From contig JAQICG010000204.1 of the NCBI GenBank assembly GCA_027858635.1, positions 1 through 5,907 of the forward strand: 5,907 nt of DNA. The letters are read 5' to 3'. Of this stretch, positions 1-5,494 are shown piece after piece; positions within the stretch are counted from its first letter, which is position 1; each line of letters starts with the position of its first letter. The stretch is from Gammaproteobacteria bacterium. GTDB lineage: Bacteria; Pseudomonadota; Gammaproteobacteria; SZUA-229. Under the pieces are notes generated by a model. It was not told where the DNA came from, did not search any database, and worked only from the letters and a program-made list of their open reading frames with translations. A program made the translations under genes and the position numbers.

Positions 1-252
1 CGGAAATTGTTGCCGCTGGAAAGCGCCACCACCCAGGGCGGTTACATCAGCGATGAAGCAATAACAGCCACCATATTACGGGTGACTGATCAGGACGGGC
101 ACATTCAGGTGCTGGCGGGTATTTTCTTTACCGAGATTGTGATCTGCTGCGGCTGCGGTGACGACCCCATGCTGGTCAACGCTTATGGCGAAATGCTCTT
201 TTTAATCGACAAGTTAACGGCTGAAACAGAAGTTCGAATTGTGCAGGAATGA
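1..252 (+). CDS. Unrecognised small protein with a CCGC-GDDP motif, 5' end missing
   Basis: The open frame runs from the window edge to a TGA at 250-252 and shows 83 residues. I do not recognise the family. The visible part starts with a polar stretch (ESATTQGGYISDEAITATI), continues with a region that could form beta strands (ATILRVTDQDGHIQVLAGIFF), and then has a compact motif, CCGCGDDP, encoded at 145-168. A hydrophobic and charged tail ends in VRIVQE. Three cysteines within four residues followed by two aspartates suggest a metal site or a structural disulphide, but that is inference only. There is no signal peptide or clear membrane segment in the visible part. TTG codons at 7 and 10 could be starts, but too little upstream sequence is present to look for a ribosome-binding site, so I treat the gene as continuing leftwards. 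It converges on purF and therefore is not in that operon. The codon pattern and the clean open frame support a real gene. Confidence 0.6.
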   Translation, partial: RKLLPLESATTQGGYISDEAITATILRVTDQDGHIQVLAGIFFTEIVICCGCGDDPMLVNAYGEMLFLIDKLTAETEVRIVQE

Positions 253-330
253 GTTCTGATTATTGAAACACTACGGATAGAAAACACTTTGTCCGCGAAG
301 GACGCGAAAAGGTCAAAAAATTAATTAGTC

Positions 331-360
331 CACAGATGCACACAGATGAACGCAGATAAA
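331..360. repeat. 10-bp-period trimer (CACAGATG type)
   Basis: Three units follow each other at exactly 10-bp spacing: cacagatgca (331-340), cacagatgaa (341-350) and cgcagataaa (351-360). They sit between the arms of the 31-bp inverted repeat. The units share the core C-[AG]-C-A-G-A-T. From general experience, similar CACAGATG strings occur as dispersed non-coding repeats in many environmental bacteria. The array is too short and lacks spacers, so it is not a CRISPR. Confidence 0.75.
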
Positions 361-380
361 AAAATATTCAGTTCGGGAAA

Positions 381-404
381 GTCGTCAAGGACACAAAAAA
401 GCAA
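381..404. repeat. Degenerate third copy of the inverted-repeat arm
   Basis: The stretch beginning gtcgtcaaggacacaaaa at 381 resembles the left arm starting gtccgcgaaggacgcgaaaa at 291, in the same orientation. About 18 of 26 aligned positions match by eye when two single-base gaps are allowed. It looks like an older, decayed copy of the same unit, lying just inside the right arm. The low complexity of the A-rich half weakens the case. Confidence 0.4.
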
Positions 405-489
405 TTAAAGTATAATTTTTTTGACCTTTTCGCGTCCTTCGCGGACATTTTTAAAGATTTTTCATTTCATCTGCGGACATTCATACATC

Positions 490-1992
490 TCACAGCTCGA
501 CAGTATCAGACGAGCTTCTGTCTTCCGCATCCTGCTTTGCGGCGTCGTTGCGCTTGTCCTGCAGTCGGCGGAAATATTTGCTATCAATATCATTGGTGAT
601 GTACTTGCCGTTAAAGCAGGAGCTGTCAAATTCACTGAGCGCCTTGTTGCCTTTTTTCACCGCTGCCTCCAGATCGTCCAGATCCTGATAAATCAACCAA
701 TCAGCGCCAATCAGCTCGCCAATTTCTTCCACGGTGCGGTTATGGGCGACAAATTCTTCCGGTGCCGGCATGTCGATGCCATAGACATTGGGATAACGCA
801 CCGGTGGCGCGGCTGAGGCCATATAAACTTTTTTCGCGCCTGCTTCGCGTGCCATCTGAATAATCTGCTTGGAAGTGGTGCCGCGCACAATTGAATCGTC
901 GACCAGCAATACGTTCTTGCCCGAGAATTCCAGACCAATGGGGTTGAGTTTCTGGCGCACCGATTTCTTGCGCTCCTGCTGGCCCGGCATGATGTAGGTA
1001 CGGCCAATATAGCGATTTTTAATGAAGCCTTCGCGGTATTTCACATTAAGGTGATAGGCCACTTCCAGCGCGGTGCTGCGACTAGTATCGGGAATAGGAA
1101 TGACCACATCGATGTCGTGTTCGGGGCGTTCGCGCAGGATTTTTTGCACCAGCGTTTTACCCATACGCAGACGCGCCTTGTAGACCGAGACGTTATCAAT
1201 AATGGAATCGGGCCGGGCAAAATAGACATACTCGAAAATACAGGGCACCAGTTTGGGATTTTCTGCGCACTGCCGGCTGTGTAACTGGCGGTCCTGATCA
1301 ATGAAGATGGCTTCACCCGGTGCCAGATCGCGTACCAGTTCGAAACCCTGCGCCTGCAAGGCCACGCTTTCGGAGGCCACCATATATTCCACACCGGCTT
1401 CGGTTTCACGCTTGCCGTATACGATCGGGCGAATACCATGAGGGTCACGAAAGGCCAGTACGCCCCTGCCTACGATCATGGCAATGACTGCGTAGCCGCC
1501 CCGGCAACGACGGTGCACGGCGGAGACGGCCTTGAAAATTGCATCGCGATCAAAAGCCGGCCTGGCCAGAGTGGTCAATTCATGCGCGAACACATTGAGC
1601 AGAACTTCGGTATCAGACTCGGTATTGAGGTGGCGAAGATCTTCCATGAACAGCTCTTCTTTCAGCGTTTCGGTATTGGTGAGATTGCCGTTGTGCGCCA
1701 GTGTAATGCCATACGGGGAGTTGACGTAAAAAGGCTGCGCTTCCAGCGAGGATGAACAGCCGGCGGTGGGATAACGCACATGTGCGATGCCCATGTTGCC
1801 GACCAGCTTTTTGATGTGCTGACGGTAGAAAACATCGCGCACCAGACCGTTTGCTTTGCGCATGTAAAAACGGCCCTGGTCACAGGTGACGATGCCGGCA
1901 GCATCCTGACCTCGATGTTGCAAAACAGACAGGGATTCGTACAGATCAATATTGACCGGTGAATGACTAACGATACCAGCGATACCACACAT
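490..1992 (-). CDS. purF: Amidophosphoribosyltransferase (PurF)
   Basis: PurF makes 5-phosphoribosylamine from PRPP and glutamine, the first committed step of purine synthesis, in the cytoplasm. The protein has 500 residues, close to the 505 of E. coli PurF. The N-terminal glutaminase domain (about 1-230) begins MCGIAGIV, so Cys2 becomes the nucleophile once Met is removed. There is no propeptide, as in the E. coli type rather than the Bacillus type. Glutamine-site residues are visible at HVRYPT (71-76), NGN (101-103) and D127. The phosphoribosyltransferase domain has the flexible loop NRYIGRTYIMPGQQ (326-339) and the PRPP loop VLLVDDSIVRGTTS (361-374). The tail after 450 is polar and variable. 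The start is fixed by the essential Cys2. It follows cvpA by 2 nt, and its GGAGG (2008-2012) lies inside the end of cvpA, 15 nt from the ATG, which is rather far. Translational coupling to cvpA is likely. Confidence 0.98.
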   Translation of the reverse strand: MCGIAGIVSHSPVNIDLYESLSVLQHRGQDAAGIVTCDQGRFYMRKANGLVRDVFYRQHIKKLVGNMGIAHVRYPTAGCSSSLEAQPFYVNSPYGITLAHNGNLTNTETLKEELFMEDLRHLNTESDTEVLLNVFAHELTTLARPAFDRDAIFKAVSAVHRRCRGGYAVIAMIVGRGVLAFRDPHGIRPIVYGKRETEAGVEYMVASESVALQAQGFELVRDLAPGEAIFIDQDRQLHSRQCAENPKLVPCIFEYVYFARPDSIIDNVSVYKARLRMGKTLVQKILRERPEHDIDVVIPIPDTSRSTALEVAYHLNVKYREGFIKNRYIGRTYIMPGQQERKKSVRQKLNPIGLEFSGKNVLLVDDSIVRGTTSKQIIQMAREAGAKKVYMASAAPPVRYPNVYGIDMPAPEEFVAHNRTVEEIGELIGADWLIYQDLDDLEAAVKKGNKALSEFDSSCFNGKYITNDIDSKYFRRLQDKRNDAAKQDAEDRSSSDTVEL

Positions 1993-1994
1993 AA

Positions 1995-2489
1995 TTATTT
2001 TATCGTCCCTCCGGAAGATAATATATTTTCCGGAAAATAGGGTTTTAACATAAGGGTGAGTTTTTCAAAGCGTCCCAGCAATTCCGATGACTGCCACCAG
2101 TCCTGTTCGGGGAGTGGCGTCATGCTGCCGACCACTACAAAGACCACGACAATTAACATGCCACGCAAAAAACCAAAGAGCACACCGAAAATACGATCAG
2201 CGCCCGACAGTCCTGTCTTTTTTACAAATTGGGCGACGATGAAATTCACCAGCGCACCAAACATCAGAGTAAGTATAAATAACAGACCAAAACCCAGCGC
2301 CAGGCGCACCGCTTCGGATTCGATGCCCACCGGCAGAAGCGCGGCCAGGCGGGGCGCAAAAGTAGCAGATATCCAGATCGCTGCCAGCCAGGTCGTGAGC
2401 GATATGGCCTCTTTGACAAAGCCGCGCATCAAACTGAATAGCGCCGACAGAAAGATCACGAAAAGAATGATCACATCAACAACGGTCAT
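1995..2489 (-). CDS. cvpA: CvpA family inner-membrane protein
   Basis: The product has 164 residues, close to the 162 of E. coli CvpA. That protein was named for its need in colicin V production, and its biochemical role is not settled. Four hydrophobic segments can be seen at about 4-20, 30-50, 62-88 and 104-122, with the charged RGFVKE (22-27) after the first. The family-typical stretch GLSGADRIFGVLFGFLRG spans 93-110 at the start of the last membrane segment. The C-terminal 40 residues are soluble. The ATG at 2487-2489 is preceded by AGGAG (2503-2507) 13 nt upstream, a slightly long spacing. The stop TAA lies 2 nt before the purF start, and cvpA directly before purF is the classic arrangement. 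A TATAAT at 2520-2525 may give the pair its own promoter. Confidence 0.95.
   Translation of the reverse strand: MTVVDVIILFVIFLSALFSLMRGFVKEAISLTTWLAAIWISATFAPRLAALLPVGIESEAVRLALGFGLLFILTLMFGALVNFIVAQFVKKTGLSGADRIFGVLFGFLRGMLIVVVFVVVGSMTPLPEQDWWQSSELLGRFEKLTLMLKPYFPENILSSGGTIK
2008..2033 (-). promoter_or_regulatory. purF ribosome-binding site abutting a small hairpin
   Basis: On the minus strand CCGGAA (2028-2033) and TTCCGG (2011-2016) form a 6-bp stem. Three further A-T pairs are possible inside it, across a mismatch. The 3' arm overlaps the first two bases of the only good Shine-Dalgarno sequence for purF, GGAGG at 2008-2012. The hairpin is inside the last codons of cvpA, so ribosomes finishing cvpA would melt it. 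This would fit translational coupling of cvpA to purF. The inverted repeat is seen in the sequence; the regulatory role is inferred. Confidence 0.4.
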
Positions 2490-2512
2490 GGTGTTCTGGT
2501 GTCTCCTGGAAA

Positions 2513-2548
2513 GAGGCTCATTATACGCATATGAATAAGCTGAATATA
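2513..2548 (-). promoter_or_regulatory. Candidate sigma-70 promoter for cvpA-purF
   Basis: On the minus strand a perfect TATAAT lies at 2520-2525, in the 111-nt gap between the SPOR gene and cvpA. A start near 2513 would give a leader of about two dozen bases carrying the AGGAG site of cvpA. The -35 region is poor: at 17-bp spacing the hexamer is TATATT (2543-2548). The better TTGAGT (2548-2553) is 22 bp away, which is too far. A TG lies two bases ahead of the -10, one base off the extended -10 pattern. The surroundings are AT-rich, so a chance match is possible. Confidence 0.4.
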
Positions 2549-2551
2549 CTC

Positions 2552-2566
2552 AAAAACGCTCTGCGT
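2552..2566 (-). terminator. Weak hairpin with T-run after the SPOR gene
   Basis: On the minus strand ACGC-AGA-GCGT is followed by four more T residues, 35 nt past the stop of the SPOR gene. The stem is only 4 bp, so at most it would be an inefficient terminator or a partial attenuator between the SPOR gene and cvpA. It may also be chance. Confidence 0.2.
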
Positions 2567-2600
2567 CGGTTTCATAGATGTAATCGTTAGCGGTGATTTT

Positions 2601-3086
2601 TCAGGGATGGCGGAGGATGAAGGCATCGATATTTTTTTCCGCCTTAAGCTTCGCCTTGATTTTTTCCAGCTGCGCTATTTCCAGCTCGGGGCCGATAAAG
2701 ACCCGGTAACTTTTCTCACCGTTGCTGCGGCTGCTTTCGAGATAAGCGGTATAGCCCTGTTTGCGCAGAGTGGTACGGAAGGCCAGGGCATTGTCTTCCT
2801 GACTGAAGGTGCCGACCTGTAATGTCCAGGACTGGATCGGTTCGGACGGGCCCTCGGTACTGGCCTGCTCCTGCGTTTCCCGTCTCGCGTCCATCGGGGT
2901 TGGGATCACCGCAGGCTCGAGCTTTTCCTCTTCGACGATAGTAAACCGAGGTTTGGCGGGGATTTGTATGTCACGGTCATGACGTGAGCTATAACCATCA
3001 CCGTCCAGCAAGGCCGGAAGCAGAATGACGCCCAGTGCCACCAGCACCACGGCACCGACCAGACGTTGTTGAAGTGTTTTATCCAT
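2601..3086 (-). CDS. dedD: DedD-like SPOR-domain protein
   Basis: The product has 161 residues. It has a short cytoplasmic start (MDKTLQQR), one membrane segment at about 9-27 (LVGAVVLVALGVILLPALL), a polar periplasmic linker rich in Pro, Glu and Gln (about 30-84), and a C-terminal SPOR domain at about 86-160. Domain landmarks are WTLQVGTFSQEDNALAF (87-103) and YRVFIGPE (127-134). SPOR domains bind denuded glycan strands at the division septum, and E. coli DedD promotes cell constriction. The family's usual position between folC and cvpA supports the name, though SPOR proteins diverge and the symbol rests partly on this context. The start fits the family's QRLVGA-type beginning, but AGGA (3089-3092) is only 2 nt from the ATG, too close for a normal ribosome-binding site. 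The folC stop is 8 nt upstream, so translational coupling is likely. Confidence 0.9.
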   Translation of the reverse strand: MDKTLQQRLVGAVVLVALGVILLPALLDGDGYSSRHDRDIQIPAKPRFTIVEEEKLEPAVIPTPMDARRETQEQASTEGPSEPIQSWTLQVGTFSQEDNALAFRTTLRKQGYTAYLESSRSNGEKSYRVFIGPELEIAQLEKIKAKLKAEKNIDAFILRHP

Positions 3087-3094
3087 AGTCCTAA

Positions 3095-4441
3095 TTATGA
3101 TTCAGCTTGATGATTTAGCATTGCCATTCGGGAGAAATAATCTATCGCCACAGCGACTGTGTAAAAAGAGCCCAGGATGATAATTCTATCCTCGGGTTGC
3201 GCATCGCGCAGAGCCGATTCTATGGCGACTTCGACCGTTAACTCAGCGCAAAGTTTAACATCAGCAGGCTGCTGAGTAAGCCGCGCATGGCTGTTTAATT
3301 TTTGCGTGAGCGTCGCGGCTATGGTTGCAGCCGATAAGCCGCGGGGATTTTCTTCCAGGCCTGCACAATACCAGTCGTCGGCAATCGGCAGTAGCAGCTC
3401 AATCACCTCATCGACAGGCTTGTCCGCCAGCATGGCCAGCACGATACGGGTCGAGCCTTGGACGTGTTGGGTCTGCAACTGGGCGACCAGCGCGGCCACG
3501 GCGTGCGGATTGTGGGCGACATCAACAATCACCTGCGGCTGTCGGTGCAGGGTTTCAAAACGGCCGCGCAGGCGTGCTTGCTGCAAACCCCGGCGAATAT
3601 CTTCCAGGGTGATGGCCGGCTTTGATGCCACTCTGGATGCCAGCGCCTGCAACGCTACAATCGCGGTGGCGGCGTTACCGAGCTGAAATTCACCGGGCAG
3701 CGCGGGTGCGGGCAGATCCTGAATATCACCCAGCGGACTGATCAGGGTCCAGCGACCGGGCGATGAAGCTTCGACCCGGTAATGCTGTCCCAGCTGAAAT
3801 AATGGCGCTGATTTTTGCGCTGCCGCCTCCAGCAGCATCGCCGGGGCATCGGTCTCGCCGCAGATCACCGGTTTTTGCTCGCGCATGATACCGGCCTTTT
3901 CCCGGGCAATGGCTTCGCGGTTATCACCCAGCCAGTCGGTGTGGTCCAGTGCAATCGAGGTGATTACCGAAACATCCGGCTCCATGACATTCACCGCATC
4001 CAGCCTGCCGCCCAGACCAACCTCCAGGATCACCAGATCAATGTCGGCGTGCATGAAGATTTCAATCGCCGCCAGAGTGCCGAATTCAAAATAGGTCAGC
4101 GTGACCTCATTTCTGGCCTGATCGATGCGCTCGAACGCCTGACATAAACGGGCATCATCGATGTTTTCACCGTCGAGTGTGATGCGTTCGTTATAGCTGA
4201 GAATGTGCGGCGAGGTATAACAGCCCACCTTCAAACCTGAGGCGCGGGCCATCGCCGCCAGCAGGCTCACCACCGAACCCTTGCCATTGGTGCCGGCGAC
4301 CATGATCAGGGGGCAGGCAAATTCGCGCGCCAGCCCCATGCGCTGCATGACCTCGACCACACGCTCCAGGCCCAGATCGATTTCGACCGGGTTAAGCGTT
4401 GCCTGCCACTCCAGCCAGGCGTTGAGGCTGTTAAATCTCAT
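3095..4441 (-). CDS. folC: Dihydrofolate synthase / folylpolyglutamate synthase (FolC)
   Basis: FolC is a cytoplasmic Mur-ligase-family enzyme that joins glutamate to dihydropteroate and then extends the glutamate tail of folates, using ATP. The protein has 448 residues, normal for the family. Visible motifs are the P-loop AGTNGKGS (49-56), TSPH (76-79), YFEFGTLAA (117-125), EVGLGGRLDAVN (140-151) and SIALDHTDWLG (162-172). EKAGIM (181-186) contains Lys182, which corresponds to the carbamylated lysine of the family. DVAHNPHA (307-314) lies in the C-terminal domain. The YFEFGT and GGRLDA segments resemble E. coli FolC, so the bifunctional form is likely but not proven. The start fits the family, yet no Shine-Dalgarno sequence is seen in the bases before the ATG. 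The 133-nt spacer to accD carries a repeat fragment. FolC and the SPOR gene are only 8 nt apart. Confidence 0.97.
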   Translation of the reverse strand: MRFNSLNAWLEWQATLNPVEIDLGLERVVEVMQRMGLAREFACPLIMVAGTNGKGSVVSLLAAMARASGLKVGCYTSPHILSYNERITLDGENIDDARLCQAFERIDQARNEVTLTYFEFGTLAAIEIFMHADIDLVILEVGLGGRLDAVNVMEPDVSVITSIALDHTDWLGDNREAIAREKAGIMREQKPVICGETDAPAMLLEAAAQKSAPLFQLGQHYRVEASSPGRWTLISPLGDIQDLPAPALPGEFQLGNAATAIVALQALASRVASKPAITLEDIRRGLQQARLRGRFETLHRQPQVIVDVAHNPHAVAALVAQLQTQHVQGSTRIVLAMLADKPVDEVIELLLPIADDWYCAGLEENPRGLSAATIAATLTQKLNSHARLTQQPADVKLCAELTVEVAIESALRDAQPEDRIIILGSFYTVAVAIDYFSRMAMLNHQAES

Positions 4442-4452
4442 AACGGCGTTTT

Positions 4453-4472
4453 AGCGCAGAGGTCGCAGAGGA
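4453..4472. repeat. CGCAGAGG tandem repeat fragment in the accD-folC spacer
   Basis: Two 9-bp units stand in tandem, cgcagaggt (4455-4463) and cgcagagga (4464-4472), differing at one base. They lie 14 nt ahead of the folC start. The type resembles short CGCAGAG-based dispersed non-coding repeats that I know from many environmental bacteria, but no second copy occurs in this window. The same spacer has a direct repeat TCGAGG (4487-4492 and 4501-4506). I see no clear promoter or terminator in the rest of this 133-nt spacer. Confidence 0.5.
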
Positions 4473-4574
4473 AAACCATAAAAGGGTCGAGGATTGGTCA
4501 TCGAGGGCCACGGAACATACGCATTTTTGATTCACCGCCTCATCGCAGGAACGACGTGGAGGAAGTGAACCGGG

Positions 4575-5447
4575 CTAACTAATGGACTGAGTGGCGGGGC
4601 GATTCGATAACATAAGGCACAGACTGGAGATGCGATCACGCACGTCACGGCGATCAACAATCATATCAATCGCGCCATGTTCCAGCAGAAACTCACTGCG
4701 CTGGAAGCCTTCCGGCAACTGTTCACGCACGGTCTGCTCGATCACGCGCGGGCCGGCAAAACCGATCAGGGCTTTGGGTTCGGCAATATTGACATCGCCC
4801 AGCATGGCGAAACTCGCTGAAACACCGCCCATGGTGGGTTCGGTGAGTACGGAAAAATAGGGCACTCTCTGCTTCGCCAGCTTGGCCAGCACCGCGCTGG
4901 TTTTTGCCATCTGCATCAGTGAATTCAACGCTTCCTGCATACGCGCGCCGCCCGAGGCGGAAAAGCAGATGAAGGTGATGTTTTCCGCCAGCGCCACATT
5001 CGCCGCCCGGACAAACTTCTCGCCGACGACCGAACCCATGGAGCCACCCATAAAACGGAAATCGAATGCCGCTGCAACTACTTCAACGCCTTTCACTTTG
5101 CCTTTCATGACAATCAGGGCGTCTTTTTCACCGCTGTTTTTCTGCGCGATCAGGAGCCGGTCTTTGTATTTTTTGGAATCCCTGAACTTGTACTTATCAA
5201 TCGGCATGAGATTAATGGCAATCTCTTCGCGCGGCGACTCATCCAGAAACAGGTCAAGCCGGCGGCGTCCGAAAATGCGCATGTGCTGATTACACTTAGG
5301 GCAGACATCCTGATTACGCTCTAACTCGGCACGGTATAACACGGCGCTGCATGCGATACATTTGGTCCACAGCCCTTCGGGCACAGTACCTTTATTCCTC
5401 ACTTCGGTACGAATTCGTGACGGCATTAATTTTTCAAACCAGCTCAT
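4575..5447 (-). CDS. accD: Acetyl-CoA carboxylase carboxyltransferase subunit beta (AccD)
   Basis: AccD pairs with AccA to form the carboxyltransferase that moves the carboxyl group from biotin on AccB to acetyl-CoA, giving malonyl-CoA for fatty acid synthesis. The protein has 290 residues, slightly shorter than the 304 of E. coli because the C-terminal tail is short. The N-terminal zinc ribbon has all four cysteines, C30, C33, C49 and C52. The crotonase-fold domain shows FMGGSMGSVVGEK (132-144), SASGGARMQE (163-172) and EPTMGGVSASFA (203-214), whose paired glycines supply backbone contacts to the substrate, and GFAGPRVIEQT (229-239). The start gives the family's MSWFEKL beginning and has a good GAGGA (5456-5460) 8 nt upstream. 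It follows trpA by 47 nt with no terminator visible, so cotranscription is likely. AccA is not in the window. Confidence 0.98.
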   Translation of the reverse strand: MSWFEKLMPSRIRTEVRNKGTVPEGLWTKCIACSAVLYRAELERNQDVCPKCNQHMRIFGRRRLDLFLDESPREEIAINLMPIDKYKFRDSKKYKDRLLIAQKNSGEKDALIVMKGKVKGVEVVAAAFDFRFMGGSMGSVVGEKFVRAANVALAENITFICFSASGGARMQEALNSLMQMAKTSAVLAKLAKQRVPYFSVLTEPTMGGVSASFAMLGDVNIAEPKALIGFAGPRVIEQTVREQLPEGFQRSEFLLEHGAIDMIVDRRDVRDRISSLCLMLSNRPATQSIS

Positions 5448-5494
5448 GTGATGGGTCCTCTCATGGTCACCCGATTGCGGCCCTTGCAGGCAAA

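Larger units (their letters stand above)
290..447. repeat. Perfect 31-bp inverted repeat with a 96-nt centre
   Basis: Bases 290-320 are the exact reverse complement of 417-447, and 321-416 lie between the arms. Each arm contains two copies of a 9-bp unit in tandem, cgcgaagga (294-302) and cgcgaaaag (303-311). It also has a small internal hairpin, GTCC-GCGAA-GGAC at 291-303, mirrored at 434-446. The arms end in a run of A on the inner side of the left arm and a run of T on the inner side of the right arm. No transposase frame lies inside and I see no target-site duplication at the outer ends. The element lies between two convergent genes, 38 nt past the stop of the unknown left-edge gene and 43 nt past the purF stop. 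It may be a dispersed intergenic repeat inserted twice in opposite orientation. Confidence 0.9.
290..452. terminator. Possible bidirectional transcription terminator
   Basis: The 31-bp stem lies between the stops of two convergent genes, where a shared terminator is expected. On the plus strand the stem is followed directly by ATTTTT (447-452), after the small hairpin GTCC-TTCGC-GGAC (434-446), which resembles an intrinsic terminator. On the minus strand the bases after the stem read AAGTGTTTTC, a poorer T tract. The 96-nt loop is much larger than in a standard intrinsic terminator, so termination is inferred from position and structure only. Confidence 0.3.

Noticed and set aside
7..252. Complete gene starting at TTG 7
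   Set aside because: Only six bases precede it, no ribosome-binding site can be seen, and the frame is open to the edge. A partial gene is the safer reading.
331..360. CRISPR-like array
   Set aside because: The units are 10 bp and directly abutting, with no spacers and no cas genes nearby.
290..447. Classical insertion sequence or clear MITE
   Set aside because: There is no transposase frame and no target-site duplication beside the outer ends (left flank AAAACACTT, right flank TTTTTAAAG), so I call it only an inverted repeat.
421..816. 131-residue plus-strand frame starting inside the inverted repeat
   Set aside because: It runs antisense to purF, whose reading is certain from its catalytic motifs. 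The frame is a shadow of that gene and has no recognisable features.
2056..2538. 160-residue plus-strand frame antisense to cvpA
   Set aside because: It is rich in Thr, Lys, Pro and Ser as expected from the complement of a membrane-protein gene, and it has no domain signal. CvpA on the other strand is clear.
2550..2570. PurR operator upstream of cvpA-purF (ACGCAGAGCGTTTTTG on the minus strand)
   Set aside because: It begins like the E. coli PurR consensus ACGCAAACGTTTGCGT, but the central CG is shifted by one base and the right half does not match. Aligned on the centre, only about half of the positions agree.
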